NCBI RefSeq assembly: GCF_019649055.1 | Contig: NW_026570291.1 | Location: 124,001-188,000, forward strand | Length of the DNA: 64,000 nucleotides | From: Paramacrobiotus metropolitanus | Taxonomy: Eukaryota; Tardigrada; Eutardigrada; Parachela; Macrobiotidae | Direction of reading: 5' to 3' | Shown here: positions 23,066 through 33,639 of the stretch, piece after piece | How the letters are laid out: each line of letters begins with the position of its first letter | Position numbering within the stretch: position 1 is the first letter of the stretch | The notes under the pieces: generated by a model | The model's database searches: none | Seen by the model: the letters and a program-made list of their open reading frames with translations, nothing else | What the model was told of the DNA's origin: nothing | Position numbers and translations under genes: made by a program

Positions 23066-23330
23066 CGTCCGTTGTCGTCGGTTGGACGAAGAACGTGCGG
23101 TGGCTTTTGTATCCCTGCAGGGTCACCGGTACGGTGCAGCAATGGAAAACCACAAAGGCTGTTTTTCCGCCGACACCAAAAATTTGGTGCTCCGTTTTAA
23201 TGGCTCAGTTTTGATAACATTGGCCGTGCAGAATTGCTGGCTGATGAGGTAAGCTGCTGCTCCCGTGCTCTGACGGTTTTGGGCTTCCGATTTTCGTCGA
23301 GCCCAACTGTCACTTCCCGCATCACCGGTA
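23060..23330 (-). pseudogene. Retroviral-type aspartic protease remnant of element A
   Basis: Sequence on both sides matches element B's protease, including SQQFCTAN, IKTEPL and the TVPVTLQGY region. The segment that carries the catalytic D-T-G in B is absent here, so the enzyme cannot work. Confidence 0.5.
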
Positions 23331-23339
23331 TAATGGGGA

Positions 23340-24986
23340 TTAGCGACACTGGTCCTGGGTCATTGGAAGCATCCTTGGGTTCCAAGGGCTTCTGTTGGAC
23401 GGACTCTTGCTGTGGTAATGTGTCCGGTCTCCATAAGGTCGAAAACATGCACTTTGGATTTGCGAAGATCCGTGAGCACACTTCATGTATCGTTCACGCC
23501 AGTTCAGGTACCGAATCCGGTTAGGGTTGTCTTTGTAGTCCCTGCCGGCGTAACCGCATCCATCAGTCTTGTGGTTTCCCCTGAGACAATGGTTGCATGT
23601 TATAGTCTTGTCCCGGGACCACCTTTCGAACATGCGCCCGATTCGATCGATATTCATGTCCTCTGCTTTACGGGCCTCCTCGGAGTTTGGTGCTTGGCGT
23701 TGGCCACTCTGGCCTCCGCTGCCTCATTGGCTCTGGTTGTTGCGTCTGGGCCCGCTGTTACCGCCGCTTCGCCTTCCGCGGAAGCTGGCGTTCTGACCTT
23801 CGCCGCCCTACCTTGATTCTGGGCCTGTCCATAGTTGAGGTTCACCAGCGGCTGAGCCGGGTATTGTATGGCTCCGTTGGACGCCATCCATCCATATGTT
23901 CCATTGGGTAGCTGGTCCAGCTACCCAATGGAACATCATCAGCATAGGCGCGTTCTGGCCCAGGTTTGGCTGAGCAGCAGGTCCAGGCGGCGTCGCCGCT
24001 TTTGGCGGGGCGCCGGGTGGGTGGGGCCCATTCTAGCCCTGGAGCTGGCCCTTGGGCGCGTTCTGACCCGGGGGCACACTTTGGTCCTGTTGTGGTTGGG
24101 CTTGGCCCGTTTGGGCTGCCGATAAGATAGGTGGGCCAGTTAGGCTGAGTTGGCCTATGAGTGGCAGTTGTACCGTTGGTGTGCCACTTTGGCCTCCTAT
24201 GTGTCCCTGTTGTACTGGTGGTACGAATTGGAGCACTGGGCTCGGCGAGTTGGACCGGTTCGGATCCGCGCCACTGGTTGGAGCCTGCCCCGAGGCAAAG
24301 TATGGACTCGGGTTTGGAAACAAGGTTGCGCACAGTGTACTTGACCGGAAGGATCCCTGGCTCGGCGTCTGGTTCTGAGACGTCGGCTGGCCCGGGCCAA
24401 AGTTGAATAGCCCGCTTAACACGCACAGTTGATTCTGTTTTGCGGGCGTCACTGTGGTCGATTGACCCATACTGGCTGAAGTTGTGACCGGGACTGGTAG
24501 TGGCGGTATGGTTGGTGTCGCTGCTGATGATCCCTGGTTCACGGGACTCGAGGGCGCCGGTATGGTTGGCCCTAGAGGCGGTTGTCCCGTTGATGGCTCC
24601 GTTTGGAGTGTATTAACGTGATAACGTTGTTGGTGAAACACTGGCTGGCGGTAAAACTGTTGGCCCTGCCGCAAGGCCTCGTCGACTTTTGCTTGTCGGC
24701 GCTGTGTATCTGAGTCCCGAAAGGTGTGGTAGGACGGTGGTTCCGCGGACATCTCGGAATATAGATTCTCGAGATGCGATTTCTCCGCATCTAAGCAGGC
24801 GTTCTCCGTGCTTAGCCTTTCCAGGTCCTCATTGAGTATGGTGATACGTTGGGTGGCCGCCTGGTAGTCTTTGACCAGACTGGAGTTATAGGCTTCCAGT
24901 TTGATAACCCCGTCATGCTCCATCTGGAGGACCTGTTTGGCTTGGATCAGGTTCTGCTCCAGTAGGACAAAATTCTGTTGTCCCAC
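23340..24986 (-). pseudogene. Gag-like polyprotein of element A
   Basis: This is a structural-protein ORF of retroelement type in several frames. The N-terminal part (24986-24700) is a likely coiled coil with LEAYNSSLV and LERLSTENACLDAEK. The middle is very rich in Pro, Gln, Gly, Ser and Thr (to about 23850). The C-terminal part has a zinc knuckle of C-x2-C-x4-H-x4-C form (CNHCLRGNHKTDGC) at about 23556-23597, which binds RNA in gag proteins. A perfect 18-bp palindrome at 23898-23934 disrupts the frame. Element B has the same order and a very similar knuckle. A capsid-like domain, seen in B, appears deleted here. Confidence 0.65.
23898..23934. repeat. Perfect palindrome, 18-bp arms with a 1-base centre
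   Basis: Arms 23898-23915 and 23917-23934. One arm encodes the gag segment conserved in element B (QLPN, then TY, in B near 41155). The other arm is an inverted copy of it that replaces the expected sequence. It fits a template-switch inversion. Confidence 0.85.
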
Positions 24987-25180
24987 AAAGTTGTTCTGCT
25001 CGAGCTGGAACCGAGCCGTTGACTCGGTCCTGAGCTGGTCCTGAAAGGAAATGTTCTGAAAGGCAAGGCTCCTAAGTGTTCTGATTAGTCGAAATTTTTA
25101 CGGAAATAAACCACGCTGACATCACGCGACTTTTTGCAAAAATTCCGGCGGGACAAAATGACGGTTGTTTTTCGCCAAAA

Positions 25181-26159
25181 AATTAAGATAAATTCAGGAA
25201 ATAAATTTAAGAAAGTAAAAGTACTCAATTCTAGAGTAGCTTTTTACGATCTTTCCAAAAAACTACTTTTAAGCGGATCGGATCAATGGTTTAAAAAATA
25301 TGAATTTTTAAAATTTAAGGTTCTACGGAAAACCCCGAATTCTACGGAAAATTCTCTACGACGCCACAGCAGGTTTTTTTTGTCTTTGATCGTTCAGGCA
25401 GTGCTGCTCCGTCGTTGCATTTCACCCTCTCTTTTACCGTGAGGACCGCAGCGTTCCCGATAGGGCGCTATTGGGTCTGGATAATCCCTGCTTAGTTTTT
25501 GAGTCAGGGAGCCAAGACGCGGGGCCGGCGTACTTATAGACGCGCACGCCCGTATGATTAGGACCCGTCGCGTAGCAGGTCTCCAATAATGACCTGTATG
25601 ATCACGAAATGAGTGGCGACCACTTCTAGGGCGCAGGCGTTGAACCACTTATGGTCGCAGCGAGCTAGTCTACTTTTACACGCAGCGGTCCTTCAACTGA
25701 AATGATGCGTCCACTGGAGATTCCAGAGAAAGCAAACCGATCGGGCTGCTATCATGTCAGAAGGACACAAGAGCATCGAGGAAAAGGGAGCAATCACCTT
25801 TATTGGTATAATAAAGCAACCACAAAAACCGACAGAAAGCCAGTGCGGAAAACCAAAGGAAAAAGTAGCTGCCAGCTCGCTCATAAAAATCTAACGTAAT
25901 GAGCGGCATGCTGCTGCTGCATATCAACTGAGGCCGCAAAGCATGGAATCGCTCGTAAGCGCTGGGCTACGCCCCCACGAAGGCAGCAGCACGCTGATTG
26001 GTGAGGGTAGACAAAGTATACGCTGAGTAAGCAGCGTAATAACGCGGCACAAGTGGCGTGACCACCTGCGTGCAGGCGACAGAGCAAGCCACAAGAGGTG
26101 TCTACCGCCTCGAGTGAGCGGTCTCTGACACAGATGTTTATGCAAAATCATCGCCACTG
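25181..26159. other. Junction region, no gene identified
   Basis: From 25181 to 25380 the DNA is AT-rich and may be the promoter or LTR side of element A. From 25400 to 26160 it is GC-richer with short open frames on both strands and no family signature. Sequence related to a Polinton could be present but I cannot show it. Confidence 0.3.
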
Positions 26160-26689
26160 CCTGCAACAATAAGGCCAATAAGGTCAGTGAACCGGAAAAG
26201 GCAGACCCGCCACTTGGGGACCTTCTTGTGGAATTTTCCGATGATCTCAGTGGAAACCATTTTTCCGAGTGGCTGGCGCTAGCAAAGAAGACATATTGTC
26301 AAGTCATAGCAAGCGGTGAAGAACGCATGAAATGCAAAGGCATTCCCAAAACGGAAGCGCTGAAGGATCGTTTCCACGGATCGGTACTGCGTGATATGCT
26401 GTTCGGCGCTGGTCCTGCGACTGTTCAAGCTTGTGACGATATTACCTTTAAAAGAAATGCCAACAATTTCTCAATCCAAACTGTTCCTCTCCAGCGGCGC
26501 GTCGGTTGTACTTTTACAAGCCGGGTTATCGGAGAAACTTTTGTAACATATCCACACGGCTGTGCGAATATTCCGTTTCCTAAAGTGGGCTCACCGGAAA
26601 TGGATCCTGTTTTTAGTTTGCTTGACAAATACAATCCTGCTATGCTGTACGAAGATGTTGATGACGTTAACGACGTGGTCAATATATAA
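26160..26689 (+). pseudogene. Polinton protein-primed DNA polymerase B, C-terminal end
   Basis: Protein-primed family B polymerases copy Polinton/Maverick DNA. Here only the last 170 or so residues remain. The reading starts with PPLGDLLVEFSDDL and continues with a region whose spacing matches the thumb end of Polinton PolB (GDL.DEL, then a K.Y.....C..KG block, here KKTYCQV and MKCKGIPK). It closes with the TFTSRVIGETFVTYPHG segment. No exonuclease or palm motif is present upstream, so the gene was truncated at about 26160. Recognition is from memory of the family; a profile search would settle it. It lies on the same strand as the capsid genes that follow. Confidence 0.6.
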
Positions 26690-26901
26690 CGATTTATTGC
26701 ATATCAGCACAGCCACTTTAAACTAACAAATAACTGTTGTATCAATAAAAAAAATTATGTGCGGGCAAAATTTGTTAGCGTCAAGTTAGTGAGAACATCG
26801 TTATCGTATTTGTTAATAAAGACAGCGTCATGAACAAGAAATTGTCTTGTGAATAGTACAGACAGACAGACATGGCTAAGTAAGATCACTGCAACAGGGC
26901 A

Positions 26902-27186
26902 TTATTCTAAAGCGCATTCGGTAACATGTAGAGCCGAAATCTCCAGATCCCAAGCTTCTGGTGTGCTGTGGTTCACTTGCGGCAGTTCTTCTCCAAACTC
27001 GTTCTCCAGCTGGTGCAAAAGATAACACAAAGTGGACCAAGTAGCTATGATATGATTCATATCCTGTGCAATCCGAATACACTGCTCCTTGTCGTCACTT
27101 GTTCTAAATATTGTTGGAATACACGTCACAGTAGTTTTACGCTTGCCACGAAAAAGAACCGTCTGAAATGCAAAGGGCATGTACAA
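26902..27186 (-). CDS. Small ORF of unknown function between PolB and capsid genes
   Basis: A 94-residue open frame facing away from the capsid genes. It is polar, with a His/Trp/Cys-containing middle and an acidic end, no signal peptide and no membrane segment. I do not recognise it. Position inside the Polinton makes it a candidate element gene, but chance is not excluded. Confidence 0.25.
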   Translation of the reverse strand: MYMPFAFQTVLFRGKRKTTVTCIPTIFRTSDDKEQCIRIAQDMNHIIATWSTLCYLLHQLENEFGEELPQVNHSTPEAWDLEISALHVTECALE

Positions 27187-27450
27187 ACTGGATATGGGGC
27201 TACGGAAATTTCTTTGGTAGTTTAGCCAGAACTGCTAAAAATATAATATTTCCAAACCTTGTGAGGTTGGGAAAAAATGTTGTTAACGATGTTCTTCATA
27301 ATAAAACCCCTCTGCTGGATTCAGCTCGTACTGATACTGTGGAAGCCATGCAAAACATTGCTAGTAAAATTCAGGGAGGGTTTGGAAAGCGACACAAGCG
27401 TAGAACAAGGTCAAAAAAGGTTGCAAAAAACATAGAAAAGCCAATCACAC
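27168..27450 (+). pseudogene. Polinton small basic virion-like protein
   Basis: The N-terminal part reads GYGNFFGSLART, close to the Gly/Phe-rich start of the small protein encoded next to the capsid gene in many Polintons. An amphipathic middle with VGKNV-like and VNDVL segments follows, then a strongly basic end, GKRHKRRTRSKK, at about 27380-27420. Such proteins probably bind DNA in the particle. Its frame now runs on without a stop into the major capsid sequence, which signals decay or fusion. There is a frameshift at the very start near 27195. Confidence 0.55.
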
Positions 27451-28757
27451 CTCTATGTTTAAAGTCTGAGTTAGACCACTTTTCATTTCCGCATACCCAG
27501 ACGGCTATCGAATCTGCAAAATATGTATCTTATAACCCAGTTGGGAATACGCTCGATCTTGACACCATTTCTTGGGAGATCGCCGGGACTACCGATGAAA
27601 TGATCGATTTGGCTCACAATGTTATTTTGTTGGACGTTTGCGTGTGAACCACAGCAAAGGCACTGCCAGCGGATGCGTTAAACTTCAGTGCAGTGAACAA
27701 TTTAGCGCGCAGTTTATTCAGCGGCTACGAACTTTTATTTACGGAGAATCATTGTCATCAATACCATCGCTGTCGCACTACGCGACGTATTTCGAGGATT
27801 TATTTAAATATGGAGAGAGTGGCCATGAGCAGCTGTCACCTCCTGGATGGGTTCCCGAAACTCCGGGTCAGTTCGACACGTTGTTGCTTGCAGTTCCTGA
27901 TCCAAACGATAATGACTTGAAAATGAACGAAGCGTATGTGGCAAGAAATTTGGCACTTAAAGCAGGAATCACACTGCGCTTGTTTTTTAAATTTCCGTCT
28001 GATCTGGCTAACCAGTAGCGTCTGATTCCAACTAAAGTGGACATGAAATTTGTCTTAACACGTGCAAAAGATAAATTTATATTTTTGTCAAGTGTTCAAG
28101 ACCTGGATTTAGAATTAGTTATGCAGAGAGCAACACTACGTTTAAAAAAAGATTAGGTTGGATCTAGAATTTTTGCTTGCTCATGAAATTATGTTGCAAA
28201 AACGTAATGCATTAATTCCGTTTATTGAATCTAACATCATGGAAATGACTATCCCAAACGGAAGTAGCCATTAGTCGCGCAGCGACTTATTCCGCGGCAC
28301 AATTCCCAAGCAAATTCTAGTTGGTATTGTGCACTCACAGGCTGTTGGTGGCGTGTTAACACGAAACCCATATAATTTTGTTCTTGCGGGAGTCGGTCAA
28401 ATTGTAACTTATAAAAACTCAGAACCGTCTCCCGAAAACCTTTAGAATTAGGGGACCACAATTATCGCGATGGCTATCTAGGCTTAATGTAAACGACCGG
28501 AATGCTGTTTAAGAATTCATGCTTATCTTTATGCAAGGCAACTGGGGCCTAGGCTTCGCAATTTACGGGTTCAATTTAGAACCGGATGTTGGAGACCATT
28601 CATGCATTAATGCACCTCCCAAAGGAATTTTAGGATTGTCAAGTACATTTTCCACACCAACAACCGAAACTTATTCAATGTTAATTTATCACAATCTAAA
28701 CGCGCTGATAGAAATTGATTCTCGCCGAAATGTTTACTGCCCCTACAAACGAGCATA
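27440..28757 (+). pseudogene. Polinton major capsid protein (double jelly-roll type), decayed
   Basis: The piece 27460-27645 has the typical beginning: SELDHF.FP.TQT followed by a Y.P......I.WEI.GT.DE.IDLA strand pattern. It is the Polinton capsid family annotated in nematodes as F54H12.2-like. The piece 27690-28016 matches the following Y..YFEDL..YGES and PGW block. The end, 28519-28757, has TETYSMLIYHNLNALIEID followed by RRNVYCPY, the well-conserved C-terminal signature (normally ...N.IEID..RNV...Y). Between 28020 and 28510 the reading is broken, and an open frame there on the minus strand is a shadow. The gene is frameshifted at least twice and is dead. Confidence 0.75.
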
Positions 28758-28764
28758 ATAAAAA

Positions 28765-29189
28765 ATGAATAACTACGAAATACTGGACATTATTCAACAC
28801 GATGCCTGCCTGGCGAAGCATTTTTTAGGAGTATACTCTCGTGAAACACTGCCATCTGGCATTCAAACTAGGTATCCTTGTGCGCTTATTATTAATTCGG
28901 ACACTACATGCCCGGAGAGCACTGGCTTGCCATATTCGCCAAAAATAAAAACAACGTAACCTTTTCCGATTCTTTTGGAAAAACATCACTTTTCTATGGC
29001 GTGGAAATTGACAAATTTTTGTCTGATAGTTTTCCTGAATGTAATGGCTATTACCACGAGAATTATATACAACTTCAAGATCTCAGTTCTAAAACCTGTA
29101 ATTTATTTGTATTTATTTTCTATATCATTCGTGTCGTGGTCTTATGCTGCGTGCTGTTACTGATAAACTTGAATATCCGAAAAATTTGA
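28765..29189 (+). pseudogene. Polinton adenain-like cysteine protease
   Basis: This is the maturation protease that cuts capsid precursors in adenoviruses and Polintons. It starts at ATG 28765 (NNYEILDIIQHD), 8 bases after the capsid gene. The family's N-terminal block ends in ALIINSDT. The catalytic histidine is in PGEHWLAIF at about 28910-28935, reached by a frameshift near 28908. The acidic partner is in the SDSFGK stretch. The catalytic cysteine is probably that of SSKTC near 29097. The residues after it (NLFVF) differ from the usual GHY, so even without the frameshift the enzyme would be damaged. The order capsid then protease agrees with Polintons. Confidence 0.75.
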
Positions 29190-29394
29190 AGCATAATGTT
29201 TTATTAAATAAGTTTGCGTGACGATTTTTACACATCTGTAAACATTCGGAACGTTGCTTGAAACGTCATCCGAAAAAATTACAATATCCGTTGCCGATGT
29301 ACAAAGTAATAAAATGAAAACAAAACATCTTCGCGATGCCGTCCGTTATTTGACAAATATTAAGCAAAACATGGAACACAAAGAGATAAGTAAA

Positions 29395-30094
29395 CTAGTA
29401 TCGCCGCCAAGCTGTAGTTGGTGTAGTATTCGCACTACCTCGACCACCGCGGGTTCCACTTCCCGAAACTTGTTGTTCGTCCACATTAGCACTCTCATAC
29501 AAACGACGGCGTTGCGCATTAGAAATCAAAGTCGCCGGCACTTCAGCGTACTTCATAGCATTTATTAGCATCATTAAACCAGTTGGCGTGTAAGCGGTGG
29601 TTGGATTTGTTGGCGGAGTCACCCAGCGCAAAAGATCAACAATATTGGTACCCGGTAGCGCCGTTCCATCGTTAGTTATATACCAATTATCCGCCACACT
29701 CAAATTTGTATGTTCTAAAAGGTGATTCAGAATTTTTTGAGCGTTACCCTGCTGCTTTGTTGGCAATAAATCTTTAATTTTGCTCGTCATGTCTTCGCTA
29801 GCGTCAGTTGTGTCAACGGGCTGCGGAAGAGGTAGTTTTCCTGTCGGCATTGCAGCAGCTTGGTATAAAATATTTCCATACCGTGTAAATGCATCGTTAT
29901 GCACAGCCAATTTTTTTTTCGGTCAAGTTGGGATTATGTAATGCATTATTACCGTCATTGTAGGCGCTGTATAATGGCTGAGCGAACCGATCCGTATGCG
30001 CATGTGTTGAAGGGAAGTTGAAGAGCTCTGTTTGGGCATGTCGCTGTTGAGCCAACTGGTCAGCATTAAGTAGAAACATTTTACGCGCAGCCAT
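29395..30094 (-). pseudogene. Polinton MARKM-type conserved protein
   Basis: It starts with MAARKMFLLNADQLAQ at 30094, the start seen in a conserved Polinton protein of unknown function that often begins M-A-R-K-M. The C-terminal half has the domain with KDLLPTKQQGNAQKILNHL and PGTNIVDLLRWV, followed by a GLMMLINAMKYAEVP segment. The gene is split by a frameshift at the T-run at about 29908-29916, where the two open pieces overlap. The tail is Gly/Arg/Thr-rich. Apart from that homopolymer shift it is close to complete, at about 225 residues. It faces the capsid-protease genes tail to tail. Confidence 0.65.
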
Positions 30095-30099
30095 GTTTT

Positions 30100-30410
30100 T
30101 TAAATTTTTCCCAACACAAAATTTAAAACTGGAGGTAAAATCAAAGATAATAACGCGGCACCTTTCGCTACAAGAAAATTTTTCTTTTTTCGACGAGAAA
30201 CGTTACGTTTTGATAATAATTTTACATATGGTAGGATGCGCTTAAGTCGTGCAGCTTTGCTAGTTTCTGACACAGGAACTACTCCTTCGACAATTTGTAA
30301 TGCACATTTCGAAATAGCGTCAATGAGGGTACCCTCCGAATTTTTTACAATTGCTCTGACCAGCTTTGGTTTGCTTTTGCGAGTGATGAGAGCAAATCCA
30401 GATTAGATAC
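30100..30410 (-). pseudogene. Polinton small basic protein with hydrophobic tail
   Basis: The reading shows an early helical part with DAISKCALQIVEG, a basic middle with RLKRILPYVKLLSKR and RRKKKN, and a hydrophobic end with ALLSLILPPVLNFVLG. The same order occurs in a small Polinton protein, in which a basic stretch is followed by a Gly/Leu membrane-like tail. The start is frameshifted near 30340-30400. It lies just upstream of the MARKM-type gene on the same strand. Confidence 0.5.
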
Positions 30411-30760
30411 GGTGTGGCTGCGCTCCATCATGAGGGAATGTAAAATTCTTGTAATTGCTCTTCGTTTTCCCCAAAAATAGCTGTACGCAGCTCGTATTTA
30501 TCAGGTGTAGTGTGTTGTAATTCAATTACGATGTAGCCATACGGTCTATCTAAACATCCGGCCAGTGCAGATTCAAAATACTGTTGCTTTTGAGGGAATA
30601 ATCGTCTTCCCGAAATCTGTAGTTGTTGTCTATCTTTTGGAACAGATAATATAGCGTGTCCCGCGTCCCCATGACGTGTCCCGTTGGATAAAGTGCACCC
30701 ACTACTCTGCTAAACGCCATTTTGTACAAAAATATTGAGCAGCTCAGCGTTTGCAAAAGC
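30411..30760 (-). pseudogene. Unidentified ORF of the Polinton block
   Basis: The open part begins MAFSRVVGALYPTGHVMG near 30720, continues to 30550 and probably resumes in another frame to 30411 (YGYIVIEL, then GENEEQLQEF). I do not recognise the family. It is in line with the two minus-strand Polinton genes downstream, so it is probably element-encoded. Confidence 0.35.
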
Positions 30761-31204
30761 CAAAATGAGAGTAGATGAGAAGAATGAGATCAAAAAGTTG
30801 ATCCTGTATGCAGAAATGTACACTGTTCAAATATTGTGTCCAATGAGTCGCAGTGCAAACAGGCTGCTGGTCATCTGTATGAATTATGTAAATCAGTGTA
30901 CCCGCCTCCTCATCTGCTCGGATAAGAGCAGCGACAATAAGTGGGGTGGGATTAGGCAAAAGAATGCGCTTTGCACCTTTCCGATAGAAAAGTTTTCGAA
31001 ACAACATTTTAGTTTGCTTATATGACAGACGGATTAAACTTGAATGGACAACTGAGCTCGATGCAGTTGTGGGCGCTGGAATAATCACTTGCCATTATGT
31101 TTATAGCCTTGCGTTCGGTGACCTGTGCATATCTATGTACAGTTCGCCAGATGCATGGATATAGCGACGGCGTATCTTGCGATTGTAATTTTTACGCAAG
31201 CATA

Positions 31205-31231
31205 TTGGAGGCGCACACATAGCGCCTCCAA
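31205..31231. repeat. Short hairpin, 10-bp arms
   Basis: TTGGAGGCGC and its exact complement GCGCCTCCAA flank a 7-base loop. The same TATTGGAGGCGCA string recurs at 32463-32475. Confidence 0.7.
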
Positions 31232-31742
31232 ACCAGCGCCGTATACGTAAGCAACTTTGTGATGTAAAACTCTTTGTTGTTTATAGAGGTGCATACCACG
31301 GCAAATGTTCGAGCATATGTCGTGATAGACATCTTTATAATAGAAAGAATACGTATTGCAGCAAAGCTAATAATAGTGCCGCGTGCACAATTTCTGTAAG
31401 CGGCCACGGCGGACTATCGATGTGCAGCGGTTGACTTTTGCATGGAATAACTTTTGGCAGTTACAATCTTATGCCCGACTGGACTTATTTGATACTTAAG
31501 ATATCCAGATAATGTTTTGACGCTGCTATCGAATGTGTACGCAAAATTACCTTGTTGACGCCATTTTTGACGCCATATACATCATGCGTAGCGGCTTGCC
31601 ACTCACTAGACAACAGTCCAATAGTCGGCGCGCGTTTTCGACTGCCTTATTGTATCGCAGCTTATGCGCCAGACTGAATTTTACTTTGTCAGTGTGTGGT
31701 GCACATGTGGTGAAAATCTGTAGTTGTTGTTTCTTCCATAAA

Positions 31743-32559
31743 ATGGCGTTTTTGATCGTTGTTTTTGTTTTACTTTGCATGTGCAGTGGCGTTGATTGTG
31801 GAAAATGGATTGCGTGCTACGGAAAATGTCAATGCAAGTACGATACTGGCATTGTGAACTGCGCAGGAAAAGAACTCACGGCGATCCCATACCCAACTGA
31901 ACCGAAAACCTGGATCCGTCACATTGTCTTTAGTGGAAATTCCATCCGGATTATTTCTTATTACGGGTTGTCTGTATATTTCCTGATCAACTGTCAATTG
32001 ATCTGTCTTTCAATCCTATCGCCGAGTGTATTCATCCACCACCGTTTGTAAAGTGATCTCGGTTTGTAGCGCTGGCAGTACGTCTAGCGCTAGTTCTTCG
32101 TCGACCACGCACACCACGGATGCTCCAGAAATCCATACGGAGGCGACGACTGCTCCATACGTGTATACCGAGGTTGTCCATTCATCCACGACTGCTCTGC
32201 GACCAGAAGCGAGCACCTCCGTGGACGAAGACGCGGAGATGAGTGCAAGCAATATTTTGTATTTTGTTATTAGAGCGGTTGTCGGTTGTGGAACAATTAT
32301 CGCCTTCGTTTGTTTTGTGGTAAAGAAGTGTACCAAGAAAAAGAACGGTCCCGCTCTGGAGCGACTTAATGAACCCGATGACGCCATGCAGATGCGTAAT
32401 CGCAATGAAAACATTTATGAGTTGCAGATTTTATACGAAAATATATCGGAGGCGCACCACTATATTGGAGGCGCAAAATTATGTACAGATTATTTACTTC
32501 TTTTACAGAATCTCAAAACTGTTGACCAAATGAAAGCCATTATTTTGTTACGCTGTTAG
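31743..32559 (+). pseudogene. LRRNT-like single-pass membrane protein ORF (frameshifted)
   Basis: The best start is ATG 31743, which opens a signal peptide (AFLIVVFVLLCMCSG). A cysteine cluster follows with spacing C-x-C-x7-C (CQCKYDTGIVNC), then LTAIP and a HIVFSGN segment. This is the pattern of an N-terminal leucine-rich-repeat cap. A partial repeat with DLSFNPI and then C lies in another frame at about 32000-32030. The rest, in a third frame, is a Ser/Thr-rich stalk (32060-32240), a membrane segment (about 32255-32325) and a basic KKCTKKK stop-transfer with a 60-residue tail. Two frame changes in 60 bp near 32000 suggest a pseudogene, or less likely an unseen intron. It could be a Polinton cargo gene or a captured host receptor fragment. 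Confidence 0.45.
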
Positions 32560-32574
32560 CCATTACGACGATGT

Positions 32575-32730
32575 GATTTGAACAGAGTTTGCTCTTCTCC
32601 GATGTTGTGTAAATAGAGAAATGTCACGAAAATGTGATTTGTATAGAGTTTGCTCTTTATTGATCTTGTCTGAATGGAAATTGAAAGTTTGCTCTTCTCC
32701 GATTTTGTATGTGTCAATAAAAGGATTATG
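32575..32730. repeat. Short tandem repeats with GAGTTTGCTCTTCTCCGAT core
   Basis: Three imperfect units of about 50-60 bp follow the membrane-protein ORF. An AATAAA at about 32715 could be a polyadenylation signal for it. Confidence 0.5.
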
Positions 32731-32939
32731 AACAGGTGTTGTTTACACAGCTGTGTTGTGGTTTCTCAACTGATCACTATCCCACTTTAATCACTTTAAC
32801 CTTGTCAGCAGAGGTCAAACCGGAACAATAGGGATTATCCTGGAAGTAGTGGAAGTATTTTTATATTTTTTATATATAGTTTTATATTTTTGATGCAGAG
32901 TTATTAGAGGTAAGTATTGAACAGCATTATCAACAACGG

Positions 32940-33460
32940 TCAGTGGTGCAATGACTTATGCACACCAGGTGAGCCAGTTAACCACTGGCTATTTATGGCA
33001 TTCATTTTTTGCTAGTCACTTTTACACCAGTTTCCACGTGTTTAGTTATTACAATATGCCTTTTAGAAAGAAAAATATTCATGCGGTTATCTTTTCTGAA
33101 TTTTCACACGGTACAGACTGTAAGGATTGTTTTGCAAAAATTAAGGGAGTTTAGAGAGTGTTGTCCATCGATCAACGGAGTTCTTTTCCTGTTATTCTTT
33201 TCCTATTTACTTTGTTCGTGGGGTGGAGAACATTGTATTATCAACCATCTGGGCGAAAGTTGTGGAAAATTTTGACAGTTTCAGCTGCCTGGTGACCGTT
33301 GCAGTGCTGATGTTGTCGGCCAGCAGCATATGTGCTCTGTGCATATATTTTTTGCCGCCACACCTCATTAACATTTCTAGAAAGACAAAAGAAAGACAAT
33401 GGCCAAAACGGCCTCAAGTTGTAAACTTGTGGCAGTTATTTTCGGACGATCATTAAAGGC
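32940..33460 (+). other. Possible small membrane-protein remnant
   Basis: Overlapping short frames encode hydrophobic stretches, one of about 88 residues with a Cys-rich segment near 33220 and one of 77 residues with a membrane span at about 33290-33350. No family is recognised and no splice model is convincing. Confidence 0.2.
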
Positions 33461-33639
33461 TACAAACTTTCTACAGACTGAAAGCCATAGTAAAATTTTA
33501 CGCTGATTCTGAATCTGTAATTCGTTTTTTGAAATTCCAAAAAACACCTGCGTCAAGTAAAGTAGTAGAAATATGGTTTAAATCGGGCATGTATACAAAG
33601 AGACCACCCACCAGGCAGGGAGCGCGCTAGCGACAGTCT

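Larger units (their letters stand above)
21990..25180 (-). mobile_element. Element A: gag-containing retroelement without reverse transcriptase
   Basis: The minus-strand element runs from a leader at about 25180-25070, shared with element B, through gag (24986-23340) and an eroded protease region (23300-23060), to a conserved unknown ORF (22821-22099) and a 3' UTR ending near 21990 in an A-run. No reverse transcriptase, RNase H or integrase motif occurs anywhere between leader and tail. Homology with element B (39,150-44,550, opposite orientation) extends through most of the length, so the gap is probably ancestral. Confidence 0.65.

Noticed and set aside
24150-24406. Plus-strand frames inside element A gag
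   Set aside because: Shadows of the Pro/Gln-rich minus-strand gag.
28249-28461. Minus-strand frame in the capsid gene gap
   Set aside because: It lies antisense to the degraded middle of the Polinton capsid gene and matches nothing on its own.
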